Origin: Thermoplasmata archaeon
GTDB taxonomy: Archaea > Thermoplasmatota > E2 > UBA202 > DSCA01
NCBI GenBank assembly: GCA_008297795.1
Contig: VBQP01000003.1
Location: 1 to 29,044, forward strand
DNA: 29,044 bases
Direction: 5' to 3'
Shown: piece by piece, positions 6,720 through 13,758 of the stretch
Numbering within the stretch: position 1 is the first letter of the stretch
Layout: each line of letters starts with the position of its first letter
Notes under the pieces: model-generated
Databases searched by the model: none
What the model saw: only the letters and a program-made list of their open reading frames with translations
What the model was told of the DNA's origin: nothing
Position numbers and translations under genes: made by a program

Positions 6720-9331
6720 AGAAAATCATATTGGTATTTGCCCTGCTGCTGCTCCTGCTTCCGCAATATTCTGAATCGTCTCAGGGGGTGAACGTATCCA
6801 TACATGCACAGTCAATCACCACTCCTGGAAATGATTTCTATGTGTATGTGATGGTGGAGAACATTACAGATTTCAATGCAGCAGATTATCTCATAACCTA
6901 TAACTCTTCTGTTTTTGCAGTTTCAGAGGTGTGCAATGGCAGCATTGAAGGGATATCCATACCCTTAAATTTCTCAGTAAACAGTACAGAGGGGGTATGC
7001 AGAATAGTGCAGCATATGGGGGTTGAGGGGATAAGTGGCACTGGCTATCTTGCAAAAATACTTTTTTCATGCATCGGAGAGGGCAGTTCCTATCTTAACA
7101 TCCAGGGGAATCTTAGCGATGCTGAAGGAAACAGTATACCTGCCACATGGTCAGGAAAGGAAATACTATCAACTTCCACAATTCTGAGAGTGGAGATGCC
7201 CTCACAGGTGAGTGGCGATTTCAATGCCTCGATATCAATATACAATGTCAGAGATTTTGGGAGCGTAAACATGACCATTATTTATAACGACTCCTTTCTA
7301 TATCCTGAGGAAGTAGAAAACGGATTGCTCGGGGGAGCAGAAATAAACGTCTCATATTCAATTGGAGAAGGAAGACTCAGCCTGGTGGGGGTGGGCGGCG
7401 GGGCAGGCGGCAGCGGCTGCATAGCAAAAATAAAATTCGGCACAAAAAGGGTAGGTATTACTGCCATCAACATAACAGATGTGACAATAAGCAATTACTC
7501 CTCTTTCAGAATAAATGCCTTTATTGAGAACAAAAGCGTGTTTATAGAATCCGAAAGCACAGGTTACCCTGTTGCTGATTTTATCTGGGCGCCGCTGCAG
7601 CCTAAAGATACAGACGAAGTAAAATTCAATTCGAGTTCGAGTTACGATATTAACGGCTTCATCGTCAACTGGACATGGAACTTCGGTGACGGAAATGTAA
7701 GTTATGAGCAGAATCCTTCCCATCAGTATGCAGATGATGGAACATACAACGTAACTCTCACCGTGAGGGACAATGATGGTTATGCCAGCAATATCTCCTA
7801 CCTTATATCAGTATCAAATGTTGAGCCCTCAGCCCATTTTACGTTCAGCCCGTTGAACCCATCTGAGGGCGATACCATTTACTTTTCAGATATGTCAAGC
7901 GATTCCGACGGCTCAGTCATCAACTGGACATGGAACTTCGGCGACGGAAATGTAAGTTATGAGCAGAATCCCTCCCATCAGTATGCAGATGATGGAACAT
8001 ACAACGTAACTCTCACCGTGAGGGACAATGATGGTGCTGTAAACAGCAGTTCAGCAGAAGTAATTTTCTCAGAGAATCACCCGCCATATGCCCCCTCCAG
8101 CCCCTCTCCTCCTGATGGGGAAACAGATGCGGGAATAAACATAATCCTGTCATGGCAATGCTCCGATGTCGATGGAGACCCACTGACATATGACATATAT
8201 TTCGGCACATACGGAAACATGCAGAAAATTTCTTCCAACCAGACAGCCACAACACTGAGTCCTGGCACTCTTGACCATGAAACCACATATTACTGGAAGG
8301 TTGTTGCGTGGGACAGCAGAGGGGCAAAAAATGAAAGCAACTGGCATTTCATTACAAAGGGTAATACACCGCCATCGAAACCTGTGATAAAAGGACCGTC
8401 ATCAGGATATGCCGGTTATTCGCTCACATTCAAAGCCTCTTCTACTGATGCAGATGGAGACGAAATAAGGTACGGATTTGACTGGAATAATGATGGCACA
8501 GAAGACCAGTGGACAAACTACCATGCATCAGGGGCAGATGGCAGCATAACCCACTCCTGGGCAGGCGAGGGCACATACTATGTAAAAGTAAGGGCGGAAG
8601 ACAAATACGGTGCAAAAAGTGAGTGGTCAGATGTAAAGGTCATAAATATTCAGATATATACGCCTCCGCCGCCTCCCCCCCAATCTCCGCCTGATGCTGA
8701 CTTTTCTTTTGTTATAGAAGATTTGACCGTCTCTTTTTCAGATATGTCAAGCGATTCCGACGGCTCAGTCGTCAACTGGACATGGAACTTCGGTGACGGA
8801 AATGTAAGTTATGAGCAGAATCCTTCCCATCAGTATGGCAAATACGGCAGTTATAATGTGGTGTTGACCGTAACGGACAACGACGGGCTTACAGACGAGG
8901 CTAGTAAAAAAGTGGAAATCGAAAATGTCGCCGTTCCTGATGTTGTTGTAAAAAGCATAGATATTTTGCCCTCATCTCCCCACGAAGGAGAGAAAATGGA
9001 ATTTGTGATAAAAATTTCAAATGAGGGAAATGGCGATGCATTGAATGTCACTATCAGTTACATGCTCGATGGAAAGCTACTGAATTCCTCGTCACTTGGA
9101 AAGCTCTCTGCAGGAGAAAGCATCGAAAAATCATTCTATCTGAATGCCGCCAAGGGCAGCCATGAATTCAGTGCCTCTGTCAGTGATGGCATCAATGTGG
9201 ATAAAAAGACAATAAATTTTGAAGTTTTGGCTGCCGGCAAAAAAACTTTTCCTTTATGGGTTTTGGGAGTTATCGCAAGTCTGGGCGTTGCAGCAGGTAC
9301 ATATATTGCATGGAGGAAGTTAAAAAAATGA
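6716..9331 (+). CDS. Membrane-anchored scaffold protein: two cohesin-like domains, PKD repeats, CARDB-like domain, C-terminal TM
   Basis: 871 aa. A signal peptide (about 1-22) is followed by two cohesin-like beta domains. The first (about 24-150) has VNVSIHAQS..., a YLITYNSSVF segment and GTGYLAKILF; the second (about 155-278) has VNMTIIYNDSFL and GSGCIAKIKF. This 'yd..vl ... g.gG.laki.F' pattern is typical of cohesins. Then come two PKD domains (about 284-452), an Fn3-like module (about 455-550), a PKD-like module (about 552-640), a proline linker (TPPPPPPQSPP), another PKD domain (about 659-735), a CARDB-like domain (about 738-838) and one TM helix ending in RKLKK (about 844-866). That gives an outward-facing, C-terminally anchored protein able to hold dockerin partners at the cell surface. 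Archaeoglobus fulgidus has a comparable neighbouring cohesin/dockerin pair (AF2375/AF2376). No archaeosortase signal is seen. Its ATG overlaps the stop of the dockerin gene. Confidence 0.88.
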   Translation: MKKIILVFALLLLLLPQYSESSQGVNVSIHAQSITTPGNDFYVYVMVENITDFNAADYLITYNSSVFAVSEVCNGSIEGISIPLNFSVNSTEGVCRIVQHMGVEGISGTGYLAKILFSCIGEGSSYLNIQGNLSDAEGNSIPATWSGKEILSTSTILRVEMPSQVSGDFNASISIYNVRDFGSVNMTIIYNDSFLYPEEVENGLLGGAEINVSYSIGEGRLSLVGVGGGAGGSGCIAKIKFGTKRVGITAINITDVTISNYSSFRINAFIENKSVFIESESTGYPVADFIWAPLQPKDTDEVKFNSSSSYDINGFIVNWTWNFGDGNVSYEQNPSHQYADDGTYNVTLTVRDNDGYASNISYLISVSNVEPSAHFTFSPLNPSEGDTIYFSDMSSDSDGSVINWTWNFGDGNVSYEQNPSHQYADDGTYNVTLTVRDNDGAVNSSSAEVIFSENHPPYAPSSPSPPDGETDAGINIILSWQCSDVDGDPLTYDIYFGTYGNMQKISSNQTATTLSPGTLDHETTYYWKVVAWDSRGAKNESNWHFITKGNTPPSKPVIKGPSSGYAGYSLTFKASSTDADGDEIRYGFDWNNDGTEDQWTNYHASGADGSITHSWAGEGTYYVKVRAEDKYGAKSEWSDVKVINIQIYTPPPPPPQSPPDADFSFVIEDLTVSFSDMSSDSDGSVVNWTWNFGDGNVSYEQNPSHQYGKYGSYNVVLTVTDNDGLTDEASKKVEIENVAVPDVVVKSIDILPSSPHEGEKMEFVIKISNEGNGDALNVTISYMLDGKLLNSSSLGKLSAGESIEKSFYLNAAKGSHEFSASVSDGINVDKKTINFEVLAAGKKTFPLWVLGVIASLGVAAGTYIAWRKLKK
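7655..7780 (+). repeat. PKD-encoding DNA block, copy B
   Basis: Nearly identical in DNA to copy A (2760-2892) over the GFIVNWTWNFGDGNVSYEQN core and the following QYADDGTYNVTLTVRDNDG. It is the first PKD domain of the cohesin protein. Confidence 0.85.
7883..8044 (+). repeat. PKD-encoding DNA block, copy C
   Basis: The second PKD domain of the cohesin protein. Its 3' two-thirds match copies A and B. Its 5' part (FSDMSSDSDGSVINWTWNFG) matches copy D at 8735-8837 instead, so it is a mosaic. Confidence 0.85.
8735..8837 (+). repeat. PKD-encoding DNA block, copy D
   Basis: The last PKD domain of the cohesin protein. It is nearly identical in DNA to copy C from the TTTTCAGATATGTCAAGC start to CATCAGTATG, then diverges abruptly. 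Such sharp edges suggest conversion or unequal recombination between PKD units. Confidence 0.85.
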
Positions 9332-9343
9332 AATTTATCGCAA

Positions 9344-9353
9344 ATTTATTTAA
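9344..9353 (+). promoter_or_regulatory. TATA box of the pilin-like gene
   Basis: ATTTATTTAA, centred about 25 nt before the tandem ATG codons at 9372 and 9375. This spacing predicts a leaderless transcript and a promoter separate from the upstream overlapping operon. Confidence 0.55.
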
Positions 9354-9371
9354 GGAGTATTTGTTGTAACC

Positions 9372-10637
9372 ATGATGAATAGAAGAGACAGCGGTCAGGT
9401 TGGAGTCATTGTTGCAATACTTATGGTGACTCTTCTTGTTGCAGTGCTTGTTCTCATACAGGTTTATTATGTCCCTAACTGGATGAAGGACAAGGAGTCA
9501 AGCCATATGGACACTGTTGCAAATCAGTTCTCCAATTTAAAGTTCTCAATAGATTTGCAGGCTACTTCCAACATGTATGCTCCCATAACAAGTTCTATCA
9601 CCCTTGGCAGCAAGGAACTTCCCTACTTCGTGTCATCAAGAGCGTTTGGCTCATTGAATATCCTGCCGACCACGAGCAGCAATTTCAGCATATACGTCAC
9701 ATCACAGTCAGGCAGGACAAAAAATCTTTATCAGTCAAGCGTTTCAATTCCGGGAGATGTCTCATATGTGGAAAGCATTTCAGAATTCTATCTTGTCATA
9801 AGCACTCTCAGCGACGGTGATTCATTCAACGTGACAGTGAACGGAAACGAAAATCTGGAAGTGAATGTATTAAGGCACAATGCTACGACCTTCAGAATAA
9901 ACCTTATGACAATAAACGGCAGCCAGATACTGTTCAACCAGACAATCGCATCGTCAATACCCCAGCAGGAATTCAGGATAAACCTGCTTAACTCTGACTA
10001 CAGATTCTCCACCGATGTTTTGCCATATGCCACAACTCCATTAAACCTTTCTTTCAATGCGTCCAATCCGAACCACGGAAATTTTTTCATAAGGTGCTAC
10101 AAATATGACGGTTCAACTGTATCTCTGTCATATCCGATGGGGACTATCCGCTACGAATCGGAAAACTCATATTTTGTTGACCAGACATACGAATATGAGG
10201 GAGGAGCAGTGATACTCGGGCAGCACAATGGTGAGGCAATAATTTCTCCGCCATCATTCAGCGCAGAGAACTACACCTCAAAATATGCTTTAAATCTCTC
10301 TATAGTAAACATATTCGGCGTAGAGGGCAAAACAAGCGCAAGCGGCTACGGCACATACTCAATAAGAACAAACTATTCCGATTCCACATATTATGAGGTT
10401 CTGGCAAGAAATGTTACTGTACGCATAAACACGAATTATCCTGAGGCTTGGGGACGTTATCTGAGAACTCTGATGAACAACTCTGGCATAAAAAACTTTA
10501 CAGTAAATGTGAACAGCACAGAGAATTATATAACGCTGACCATGGATGGGCCCAGCAGCGGCAGTCCATATGACGTAGAACTATCCATCAGGGAAACAAA
10601 AATTTACGCGCAGGTAGGACCGGGTTGGGTCAGTTAG
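9372..10637 (+). CDS. Surface protein with type IV pilin-like N-terminus
   Basis: 421 aa (419 or 420 if the second ATG at 9375 is used). The N-terminus is MMNRRDSGQVGVIVAILMV followed by a long hydrophobic run. The short basic leader, Gly and then Gln before about 20 apolar residues is the layout of archaeal class III (PibD/FlaK-type) signal peptides, with likely cleavage at SG|QVG. The rest (about 35-421) is beta-rich, has many Asn-X-Ser/Thr sequons and no domain I can name. At 421 aa it is much longer than ordinary pilins, so it may be a tip-like or large membrane-anchored subunit. It follows the cohesin gene by 40 bp but appears to have its own TATA box. Its last 8 bp overlap the end of the convergent Lon gene. 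Function in adhesion is an inference from the signal and the neighbours. Confidence 0.75.
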   Translation: MMNRRDSGQVGVIVAILMVTLLVAVLVLIQVYYVPNWMKDKESSHMDTVANQFSNLKFSIDLQATSNMYAPITSSITLGSKELPYFVSSRAFGSLNILPTTSSNFSIYVTSQSGRTKNLYQSSVSIPGDVSYVESISEFYLVISTLSDGDSFNVTVNGNENLEVNVLRHNATTFRINLMTINGSQILFNQTIASSIPQQEFRINLLNSDYRFSTDVLPYATTPLNLSFNASNPNHGNFFIRCYKYDGSTVSLSYPMGTIRYESENSYFVDQTYEYEGGAVILGQHNGEAIISPPSFSAENYTSKYALNLSIVNIFGVEGKTSASGYGTYSIRTNYSDSTYYEVLARNVTVRINTNYPEAWGRYLRTLMNNSGIKNFTVNVNSTENYITLTMDGPSSGSPYDVELSIRETKIYAQVGPGWVS

Positions 10638-12630
10638 CCCCCATATCCTTTTTCCTCTTTCGGGATGGCATTTTGCTTGCTGACTTTTCAGAATCAAGGT
10701 CAACTTTGCTCACAACAGATGGCTGCAATCTCTCAAGTTTTTTAAGCAAATTCTTTTTACCTTTCCCTGCAAGAGCATTCTCAAGCACATCTCTCAGAGT
10801 TTCTACAGGTATTATCTCTATCTTACCCTTATACTTCTCCTCTATGAGGACATCCTGCATGTTTGCTTTCGGTATTAACACTCTTTTCAATCCTGCTTTT
10901 GCCGCCGCCTCTATTTTTGCCGTCACTCCTCCGACTGGCAGAACGGCGCCATGAACACTCAGGGAGCCAGTCATTGCCATATCTTGGTATAGTGGAACGT
11001 TTTCCATTGCAGATATGACCGCTGTTGCAACAGCCACTGAAGCAGAGTCTCCTTCCACACCCTCATATGTGCCGACAAACTGTATGTGAATATCTCTTTT
11101 AGATATGTCCTTCCCCATATATTTTTTGAGTATTGCAGAAACGTTCTGAACAGCCTCCTTTGCTATGTCTCCCAGTCTTCCAGTTGCGATTATCTTTCCT
11201 TCTGACTTGGAGCCCGCAGGTGTAACCTCTGCGACTATGGGCAATATCAGACCTGAAAATTCACTCATGGAAGGGTCTGCCGACATAACTGCAAGTCCAT
11301 TTACTGTTCCTATCTCGGTGCCTGATGTCTTGAAGGATTGATAAGCCCTCCTCCTCTTCAGATATCTGTCCGCTACCTGCTGCTCGAGGGAGCGTGCTAC
11401 TTCCTTTGCCCTTATCACATACTCTGCAGTCACTATGTCCTTTCCCTCGCTTACTGCAAGGTCTCCTGCAACTCGCACAAGACCTCCGAGTTCCCTCAGC
11501 CTGAGCGAAAGTTTTCCTTTCTGTCCCGCCCTGCGCTGTGCCTCTCTTATTATTTCAGTAATCGCTCCTTTATCAAAGTGAGGTATCTTCTTGTCCTTTG
11601 ATACTTCCTGAGCCACAAATCTTACGAGTTTCTTCCTGTTTTCCTCGTTGTCATCCATGTTGTTGTTCATGTATATTTCATAGCCGTATCCTCTTATCCT
11701 GCTTCTCAGAGCGGGGTGCATTCCCTCCACTGCATCAAGGTTCCCGGCGCATACCAGAATGAAGTCGCACGGGACGTTCTCTGTCTTTACCATCGCTCCC
11801 GAACTTCTCTCGGACTGCCCCGTTATCTGAAATTCCTTCTCCTGTATCGCTGTCAGCAAATGCTGCTGGGACGGCAAACTCAATGTGTTGATTTCATCTA
11901 TGTAAAGCACACCTTTATGGGCTTTGTGTATTGCCCCCGCCTCAACTCTCAGATGAGCAGGCGTCTCAAGCCCTCCTGCCTGGAAGGGGTCATGGCGCAC
12001 ATCGCCAAGCAGGGCGCCGGAGTGGGCAGCAGTGGCGTCAATAAACGGAGGAGAGTCGCCTTTATCATGAGAAACAAGCAGTTTTGGAATCTCCTTTTCC
12101 TCCCTCTTCTGTATCATTCCGCCTCTCGTTCCTATAAGGTAAATCATTGCTGCTGCTATTATCCCGAAGAGGGCAATTGTAAGGTCTCCTGTGAAAATTG
12201 CGGCTATTATGGCTCCGCCGACTATGAGCGCAAGTATTGTTGCCATCATCTGAGATTGCTGCTGCTCTCTTTTCCTCGCCTCTGCTCTCATTGAGTCGAC
12301 AATTTCCTTTCCTTTCCCTGCAGGCACAACTCTTATTAGGGGGGTGTTGGGGTCATCTGGATTCGGGTATACAAGTATATCTTGCAACTCCTCCTTGGGC
12401 AAAAATTCTGTCATTGCACGTGCTATCATGGATTTCCCCGTTCCAGGATCGCCTATGAGCATGACATGCCTTTTCTGGCGGGCTGCCTGCCTCACCACAG
12501 AGACAGCATGCTCCTGTCCTATCACCTGGTCCATCAAAAGTTCAGGTATCTCTATATTGTCTGTGGTTTCGACATCCTGTTTCTCCATCCACTCCTCTAT
12601 GGAAGGAATTTCCTCTTTCTTATTTTTCAC
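10630..12630 (-). CDS. lonB: Archaeal membrane-anchored ATP-dependent protease Lon (LonB)
   Basis: 666 aa, the size expected for archaeal LonB. An AAA+ domain with Walker A GDPGTGKS (60-67) is interrupted by a hydrophobic insertion of two TM helices (about 128-167), which anchors archaeal Lon to the cytoplasmic face of the membrane. Walker B is LYIDEIN (242-248). The C-terminal protease domain has the Ser-Lys dyad: Ser529 in EGDSASVAVA and Lys572 in GGVTAKIEAA. The family degrades unfolded and regulatory proteins using ATP. There is no bacterial-type N-terminal LON domain, as expected. A short basic tail (KMPSRKRKKDMGAN) follows the protease domain. The start is a GTG at 12630 placed about 25 nt after a TATA box, implying a leaderless message. 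It is divergent from the HD-domain gene and convergent with the pilin-like gene. Confidence 0.96.
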   Translation of the reverse strand: MKNKKEEIPSIEEWMEKQDVETTDNIEIPELLMDQVIGQEHAVSVVRQAARQKRHVMLIGDPGTGKSMIARAMTEFLPKEELQDILVYPNPDDPNTPLIRVVPAGKGKEIVDSMRAEARKREQQQSQMMATILALIVGGAIIAAIFTGDLTIALFGIIAAAMIYLIGTRGGMIQKREEKEIPKLLVSHDKGDSPPFIDATAAHSGALLGDVRHDPFQAGGLETPAHLRVEAGAIHKAHKGVLYIDEINTLSLPSQQHLLTAIQEKEFQITGQSERSSGAMVKTENVPCDFILVCAGNLDAVEGMHPALRSRIRGYGYEIYMNNNMDDNEENRKKLVRFVAQEVSKDKKIPHFDKGAITEIIREAQRRAGQKGKLSLRLRELGGLVRVAGDLAVSEGKDIVTAEYVIRAKEVARSLEQQVADRYLKRRRAYQSFKTSGTEIGTVNGLAVMSADPSMSEFSGLILPIVAEVTPAGSKSEGKIIATGRLGDIAKEAVQNVSAILKKYMGKDISKRDIHIQFVGTYEGVEGDSASVAVATAVISAMENVPLYQDMAMTGSLSVHGAVLPVGGVTAKIEAAAKAGLKRVLIPKANMQDVLIEEKYKGKIEIIPVETLRDVLENALAGKGKKNLLKKLERLQPSVVSKVDLDSEKSASKMPSRKRKKDMGAN

Positions 12631-12649
12631 GTGTGAGACAAGAACTACT

Positions 12650-12659
12650 TTTATATAAA
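12650..12659 (-). promoter_or_regulatory. TATA box of lonB
   Basis: On the minus strand this reads TTTATATAAA. Its centre lies about 25 nt upstream of the GTG start at 12630, the normal archaeal TATA-to-start distance, so the transcript probably begins at or next to the start codon. Confidence 0.6.
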
Positions 12660-12684
12660 TATTTTTGCACAGATTCTGGAAGGG

Positions 12685-12693
12685 TATTTATAT
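12685..12693 (+). promoter_or_regulatory. TATA box of the HD-domain gene
   Basis: TATTTATAT, centred about 25 nt before the ATG at 12713. It supports that ATG over in-frame upstream codons and predicts a leaderless transcript. It lies only about 30 bp from the opposing lonB TATA box. Confidence 0.6.
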
Positions 12694-12712
12694 CCTGGTG
12701 AGATTATCAAAA

Positions 12713-13624
12713 ATGAAGGAGATAAGGAATTTTACAAGCAGTGATTTGAAAAATGTCGGGATAGAGGTTGAGGTGCCCCCGGGCTATGCGGAACTGGAGA
12801 AAGAGGCGCTCAGGGCAATAGTTGAAGTCATAGAGAAATATCCGAAAGCAGGCAAAATGATGGAGTTGCTTGTTGAAGACGAGGAAGTGAGGGCAAACTG
12901 GGATGTTGCAAACTTCATTGCAGTTAAAAAACTCAAATACAATGACCATGGGGAGGTGCATGCAAAAATTGTGGCTGCAAATGCACTTAAAATGTATCAA
13001 CTTTTGATGAAAGGTGGAGTGAAGCCCGATTTCATGGAATATGGTGGGGGAGACGAGGATGATGAGGCATTGATTATCCTCTCAGCCGCCCTTCTGCACG
13101 ACATAGGCAACCAGATATACAGGAAAAACCATCCTCTTCACAGCAGTTACCTTGCCCTCCCGATACTGCAGCGGCTGCTTCCCGAAATATATGGGGATGT
13201 TGAAAAGATGGTGGAGGTAAGGGGTTTCATACTGAATGCAATATATGCCCATGACTCAGATGTGCCTGACCTTACAATGGAGTCAGCCCTTGTCGGTATA
13301 GGGGATGCCACCGACATGACAAAAGGAAGGGGCAGGATGGCATTCGACCTGGGAAGTACGAGCATACATGTGGTTTCCGCTCTTTCCATAGACAGAGTTG
13401 TCATAGCGAAAGGTAAAGAAAAACCGATAGAGGTTGTTATAGAAATGTCAAATTCGTCGGGCATTTTCCAGGTGGAAGAAACGCTGGGCAAAAAACTTGT
13501 GGGCAGCCCGCTGGAGGCATATGTGGATGTGACTGCAACCGTCACCCCTGTTGAGGCAGATTATGACAAGAGAATAGTGAGAACGATAAAATTGAAGGGC
13601 AGAAAATTCACTGCAGAGGAATAA
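12713..13624 (+). CDS. Archaeal HD-superfamily phosphohydrolase
   Basis: 303 aa from the ATG chosen by TATA spacing; an upstream in-frame extension to 12665 would run through the promoter. The HD-domain metal ligands are visible in order: His79/His83 (NDHGEVH), His129-Asp130 (ALLHDIGN), His140/His143 and His180-Asp181 (IYAHDSD). HD proteins hydrolyse phosphoesters, often nucleotides or cyclic nucleotides, using bound divalent metal. The C-terminal 100 residues (after about 205) form a separate beta-rich part that looks like a conserved extension in archaeal members; I cannot give its role. It resembles the archaeal group COG2316 (from memory of the family). The substrate is unknown. It is monocistronic and divergent from lonB. 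Confidence 0.85.
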   Translation: MKEIRNFTSSDLKNVGIEVEVPPGYAELEKEALRAIVEVIEKYPKAGKMMELLVEDEEVRANWDVANFIAVKKLKYNDHGEVHAKIVAANALKMYQLLMKGGVKPDFMEYGGGDEDDEALIILSAALLHDIGNQIYRKNHPLHSSYLALPILQRLLPEIYGDVEKMVEVRGFILNAIYAHDSDVPDLTMESALVGIGDATDMTKGRGRMAFDLGSTSIHVVSALSIDRVVIAKGKEKPIEVVIEMSNSSGIFQVEETLGKKLVGSPLEAYVDVTATVTPVEADYDKRIVRTIKLKGRKFTAEE

Positions 13625-13732
13625 AAATTGATGGAAAGATGAAGGGGGAGTTGTTTAACATATTGTGGGGACAAAATCAGGGGATGCCGCCCTTTGAGAA
13701 AAACTTTATTGTGGTATGGGCATGAACAAATC

Positions 13733-13739
13733 TTTAAAT
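13733..13739 (+). promoter_or_regulatory. TATA-like box of the PAPS reductase-family gene
   Basis: TTTAAAT, centred about 23 nt before a GTG at 13759. The 113-bp gap 13625-13737 contains no other feature I can support. The position argues that the GTG, not the ATG at 13738 (which overlaps the box), is the start. Confidence 0.45.
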
Positions 13740-13758
13740 GCGAAACGCATGTGCATCT

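Noticed and set aside
2760..8837. Repeated DNA blocks as a possible CRISPR or non-coding repeat array
   Set aside because: The repeats are in frame, encode PKD domains and are not evenly spaced with unique spacers.
9328..9369. 13-codon frame (MKFIANLFKEYLL) between the cohesin and pilin-like genes
   Set aside because: It overlaps the TATA box of the pilin-like gene and has no ribosome site. A chance frame is more likely.
11716..12294. 192-aa open frame on the plus strand inside lonB
   Set aside because: It is antisense to a strongly conserved gene, has no ribosome site or promoter, and its translation resembles no protein family.
12665..12712. N-terminal extension of the HD-domain protein
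   Set aside because: It would place the start upstream of the TATA box at 12685-12693.
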